Below the pieces are notes generated by a model. The model made no database searches and had not been told where the DNA came from. It was given only the letters and a program-made list of their open reading frames with translations. This document shows, one piece after another, positions 60,297-64,000 of a stretch of 64,000 nt of DNA. Both the position numbers and the translations under genes were made by a program. The stretch's first letter is position 1. The number at the start of each line of letters is the position of its first letter. This DNA comes from Effrenium voratum (lineage: Eukaryota; Sar; Dinophyceae; Suessiales; Symbiodiniaceae), in contig CAUJNA010003243.1 in assembly GCA_963377175.1 (NCBI GenBank), positions 471,001 through 535,000 of the forward strand. The letters are read 5' to 3'.

Positions 60297-61936
60297 TTTT
60301 TTTCACCATAGAGTCTACCCGTTGTACAGGACAAGTGATCCTCCTGAGGCGATGGACGAACTTTGACACACCGTCCGATTTCTTGTGCACTCACCAGGCC
60401 ATGATGCCCGATCCTGATCCCAGGGCAATGAAGGCGCCGTCCTTATTTACCGAATCGCTGTGTTGAACGACTGGGTGCATGGAGACATGGTGGGACAGCG
60501 CGTGTTTTTTTTGTGCTGGTTGTCTCGCCAGGCTGAGAGCTAGGCCGCCCCTCCAGATTTTTTTTGAGCCGGCCGATCGCACGGCAAAAAAGGGGCGCCG
60601 GTCTCAGCTTTCGCAGGCGCGGTGCCGAGCGGGCACGTAGGAGTGCCGAGCGGGCACAGTGCCGAGCGGGCACTTTAGGGGGGTAGGAGTGCCGAGCGGG
60701 CACTTTAGGGGTAGGAGTGCCGAGCGGGCACGGTGCCGAGCAGGCACGTAGGATAGTACGGATTCGCCCAACGACCCTTAGTACTGGCTCGCCCAACGAT
60801 ACTGGCTCGCCCAACGATACTGGCTCGCCCAACGACCCTTAGCACTGGCTCGCCCAACGATACTGGCTCGCCCAACGATACTGGCTCGCCCAACGACCCT
60901 TTGTACTGGCTCGCCCAACGACTCTTGATACTGGCTCGCTCACAATTCCTGGAGCCAGAGAAGTCCTGCTGAGACAGTGAGCGAGACAAGTGATTTGCAG
61001 AGCCACAGAGGTCCTGCTGAGACAAGTGAGACAAGTGAGACGAGTGATTTCCAGAGCCACAGAGGTCCTGCTGAGACAAGTGAGACAAATGAGACAGGTG
61101 ATTTCCAGAGCCACAGAGGTCCTGCTGAGACAAGTGAGACAAGTGAGACAAGCGAGACAAGTGATTTCCAGAGCCACAGAGGTCCTGCTGAGACAAGTGA
61201 GACAAGTGAGACAAGCGAGACAAGTGATTTCCAGAGCCACAGAGGTCCTGCTGAGACAAGTGAGACAAACACGAAACCTGTCGATTTTTTGCTGTTTTTA
61301 AGCAATTGAGACACTTGAGACACTCGGGAGTCCAGACACCCCTCTTGTTTTAATGGGCTCCGTTTTTTTTCGCTTGTTACGGGAGGCTCCGTTTTCGGTA
61401 CGCTTGTGGCACGGAACCACTCGAGACTTGTGTCAGGAGTCCAGACACCTTTTTGAGACACTTGAGACGCTTGAGACACTCGCCTTTTTTAACATGCAGC
61501 TCAATTGTCTCAAGTGTCTCAGCTGTCTCAACAGCCTCGAGCTCTGTCCAGGCCCTGGATCAGTGTTGTGTCAATTGTCTCAAGTGTCTCCGCTGTTTTT
61601 CAGGTGTTTCAACAGCCTCGTCCAGGCCCCTGGATCAGTGTTGTGCGTCAGGTGTCTCAGGTGTCTCAATTGTCTCAGGTGTCTCAAGTGTCTCAGGTGT
61701 CTCGATGACCTTGAGTTCCCGGAAACGATGATCTTCTTCGCTGCCACGGCTATCAGACAAGGTGGGGAACTGCGTGCGTCGTAGTTCGCATCACCTCAAT
61801 CTTGGCGTCTTGAGACATGTGAGAGGCAATTGTGACAAGTCAGACGGCATTTGTGCTCTTAGACATGTGAGAACATTTTTTTGGGCACCGGTGTCGGGCT
61901 CGAGTTTTGGCTTTGTTACGAGAGCAGCGACTGACC
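60297..61936. repeat. Repeat-rich spacer
   Basis: Four arrays. 60625-60745: units of GTGCCGAGCGGGCAC. 60770-60935: TACTGGCTCGCCCAACGA, about eight copies. 60960-61270: five copies of a 57-66 bp unit with AGAGCCACAGAGGTCCTGCT and GAGACAAGT. 61440-61710: AAGTGTCTCAGGTGTCTC-type GTCTC microsatellite, the opposite strand of the GAGAC array. No gene. Confidence 0.85.
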
Positions 61937-62503
61937 ATGGAGCACTGGGAAGCGCTGCAACGGGCGGCCCTGTCTGGCGACCCCGAGGCAGAGCAGCTGT
62001 CAGGCAGAATAGTGGGTCGTTTGGACACGGACCAAGACAGAGCTCGCTATCTTGCTGGCTACATGCAGAAGGCCGGCGACTCGGAGGCGTGGCAGGGCAT
62101 CTACAAGGCCATGGAGTTCGATGACAAGCTCGAGGAGCAGTGGAGGTCGTTGCAGGCAGCGGCCCTCAACATGGACAGGTTGGCGGTGCTGCTGGCGGGG
62201 GTGGTCCAGAATCGCAGTAAAGGCGAGGGCCAAGAAGCTGTCACCTTGCAAAGGCTGCTCAAAGCCTGCCACGCACAGTCATGGTGCGACATCAACTATG
62301 GCGTGGCTTCTGCGCTCATGAACAGCATCCCGGCACTTTTCGATGAGGAGGACCTTGATAGCGAGCAGGCAGGTCCAGTCACTGGTGCTTCGCCCCAGGG
62401 CAATGACGCATGCGAGTTTGAGCGACAGGAGATGGAGAGGCAGAGGATGTTTGACGCACGCGCATTGGAGATAAAAAAAAAACACCTACGCTCCCGTGAG
62501 TAG
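61937..62503 (+). CDS. N-terminal part of the viral polymerase gene (or small upstream gene)
   Basis: Start MEHWEALQRAALSGDPEAEQ. Helical throughout (DRARYLAGYMQKAGDSEAW, ICD-like WCDINYGVASALMNSIPALF) and ends in a charged helix (CEFERQEMERQRMFDARALE). It ends at an A9-10 run (62471-62480), after which coding continues in another frame, so a homopolymer frameshift probably separates it from the polymerase segment. No family recognised for this part. Confidence 0.5.
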   Translation: MEHWEALQRAALSGDPEAEQLSGRIVGRLDTDQDRARYLAGYMQKAGDSEAWQGIYKAMEFDDKLEEQWRSLQAAALNMDRLAVLLAGVVQNRSKGEGQEAVTLQRLLKACHAQSWCDINYGVASALMNSIPALFDEEDLDSEQAGPVTGASPQGNDACEFERQEMERQRMFDARALEIKKKHLRSRE

Positions 62504-63640
62504 CGATGAGAACGATCACTATGTTGGAGACATGGAGGCAGTTGCTGACGGGGATGTGGTGTACTTTGACCGCGTCAACCCGGTTGCCTTGGACGCCCTA
62601 GGCAGCTTGCAAATCAGCAAGGTGCATCGGACTGGAGCTCACGGAACTACTGTGCTCCGTGTCCTTGGTGACGTGGCCGCGCAGTGCTCGCGGCTGTGTG
62701 AAGACCTTCAAGGCCGTGTTCATAGAGGAGAAGGGGATGGTTGAGTTGGGCATGAAGGGCCGTCGTCACTCTGGCCGTCTCACGCCCAAGCAGCATCTTC
62801 TGCCTGCCTCGCTTCCTGACGGATGTGCTGCAGGCTGGGCTGAAGGACTGCTTTGTCTTTGACCTAGTCAACGCCCACATCAACATACTGCTGGAGAGGC
62901 ACCCCCCTGCTGAAGGCTCTGCGCTGGAGTACTGCCAGAATAGGGAGGCCGTGTTGCAGCAGACCCACGCAGACAGGGGCATTGCCAAGAACCTGTTTCT
63001 GAGGCTCCTCTATGGCGGCTCGGTCCAAAATTGGAAGAAGGTGCACAACATCGACACCTTGCCACTGAGCCGCTGGCAGCGCGTTTTGCTTTGGAGATGC
63101 GGCAGATCAGGAAGGCCGATTGCGGCGCGCCAACGCGGAGAAGATGAAGAAGCTGAAGCAGGTGACGCCTCGACCGGCAGAGTACCTGCAGTATGCCTTG
63201 CTGCCAAGGAGAGGGAGCTCATCGACAAGGCCATCCAGGTTGTCGAAGACGCCGGTGGCACGGTTCTGGCGTTGGAGCACGAAGCCAACGCCCTCTGTGG
63301 AGAAGGCCTTGGAGAAGGCAAAGCTTGTGATGTGCCAGGGCCCGCTGGAGCATCTCTGGCACCTCAAGGACGAGGAATGGCGGACACACCACCACCTGAT
63401 CTGCCAGGCCTACGCGGGGAATCTTGCACATCACGGCCTGTTCGCAGAGGTGATGCTTCGCTCCCCGGCAGTCAACACAAACATCCCCTACAGCATCACC
63501 CAGATCTTCAAGATACTGATGGACACAGGGCACAAGGCATGGTACTCATGCCAGCACCTGCACTGGATCATCACCGGAGATTCTGCCATGGACTCCTTGA
63601 AAAGCTGCATTCAGATCATTGCTAGCAAGACTTGGTGCAC
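62496..63640 (+). pseudogene. TVpol-like viral DNA polymerase
   Basis: Frames change near 62700, 62810, 63100 and 63310. In order: VYFDRVNPVALDAL, FKAVFIEEKGMVEL, GRLTPKQHLLPA, then LKDCFVFDLVNAHINILLER (the D-x-x-NAH-x-x-xL core with the catalytic Asp), CQNREAVL, AKNLFLRLLYGGSVQNW, and AKERELIDKAIQVVEDAGGT followed by LALEHEAN, where a catalytic HDG would be expected. The GR...LP...D-x-x-NAHP order is that of the transposon-virus polymerases of Polinton-like viruses. The HDG to HEA change and the frameshifts indicate decay. Confidence 0.6.
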
Positions 63641-64000
63641 AGTCGCTGCGCCCCCACCTCGGCACGACAAGCGAGCTCTGGGCCCTGGACGGTGAGGAGA
63701 CACGCCGGTGCTGAATTTCGAGGGCACGGTGCTGGACAGAGAGACGTTGCAGTGGCGCAAGGTCACTCCGGAGATGAAGATATCGCGCTCCACAGGCTGG
63801 ACGCATTGCTGGCCATCCTGGTGGACGACTCACGGCCCACAGATTCGTGCAGCGCTCCGCAGGGTTCGAGAAGCACAGGACCGCCCCGGCGACGACCCCG
63901 AGATCTGCGCCGAGCTCGACCGTTTGGCTGCTGAGGTCAAGGAGCTCGGCATCTTCCAGTCCTACACGCGAGACAACTGGGGCAGCACCGTGTGTGAGCT
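63641..64000 (+). pseudogene. Probable D5/superfamily-3 helicase N-region, cut by window end
   Basis: About 63705-63800 reads VLNFEGTVLDRETLQWRKVT and PEMKISRSTGW, resembling the D5_N motif (F-NG-xLD, then a TPE-x-xI segment) that precedes superfamily-3 helicases. In Polinton-like viruses TVpol is fused to such a helicase. The last 100 bases read AELDRLAAEVKELGIFQSYT. The Walker motifs would lie beyond the window. Confidence 0.4.

Noticed and set aside
62864..63065. Minus-strand frames over the polymerase region
   Set aside because: Shadows of the plus-strand TVpol-like coding sequence.

Overview
This is a nuclear window from a protist, most likely a dinoflagellate. The evidence is a non-LTR retrotransposon whose endonuclease is preceded by a GEATHPGP-like motif, a DIRS-type RNase H, an RHS/crinkler-like NTPase with a KKEVQEA coiled coil, Tpt1-like genes, a KAKAKA-rich protein, a possible spliced-leader relic and a stranded piece of 18S rRNA. 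Where splicing can be followed, introns are tiny (34-95 nt), GT-AG, and keep exact phase. The lineage call is an inference; the features below are read from the sequence.

Layout. 1-7.6 kb: an RHS/crinkler-like NTPase, a coiled-coil reading frame, a DIRS-type RNase H relic and a fold-back repeat. 7.6-9.6 kb: first decayed copy of a virus-type fibre gene, between direct repeats. 10.4-12.6 kb plus 30.5-34.8 kb (minus strand): two halves of one large gene with a Tpt1-like domain, split by a 17.85 kb element (12630-30482). The element has ~155 bp terminal inverted repeats and a perfect 4-bp target duplication (TACG). Removing it with one duplication copy joins the two reading frames exactly. It carries a set of mostly intact minus-strand genes: a six-exon Nudix plus ADP-ribosyltransferase-fold gene, the C-terminal part of a C5-DNA methyltransferase, a BED-type zinc-finger candidate transposase, Lys/Ala-rich and acidic proteins, and several unknowns. 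It also holds at least 18 mini-hairpins (CTGYG-N4-CRCAG), half of them GNRA tetraloops in the sense RNA. I found none outside the element.

36.3-50.7 kb: two homologous blocks, each a ~770 bp repeat followed by decayed minus-strand virus genes. Later insertions broke them: a 5.5 kb LINE (15-bp target duplication, A tail), a 196-bp satellite with a GTGA microsatellite, and a 2.06 kb poly(A) retroposon (19-bp target duplication). 51.0-52.6 kb: DIRS-like reverse transcriptase relic.

52.7-64 kb: remains of a Polinton-like virus. These are an rve integrase, a fibre with a Peptidase_S74 chaperone, two copies of a PolB-N-like protein sharing the same start and leader, and at the right edge a TVpol-like DNA polymerase running into a probable D5/superfamily-3 helicase. 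These viral genes carry frameshifts and rearrangements. Between them lie a small spliced host gene, an 18S fragment, perfect palindromes and several tandem repeats. Five fibre copies in 64 kb point to repeated invasion or amplification of this virus family.
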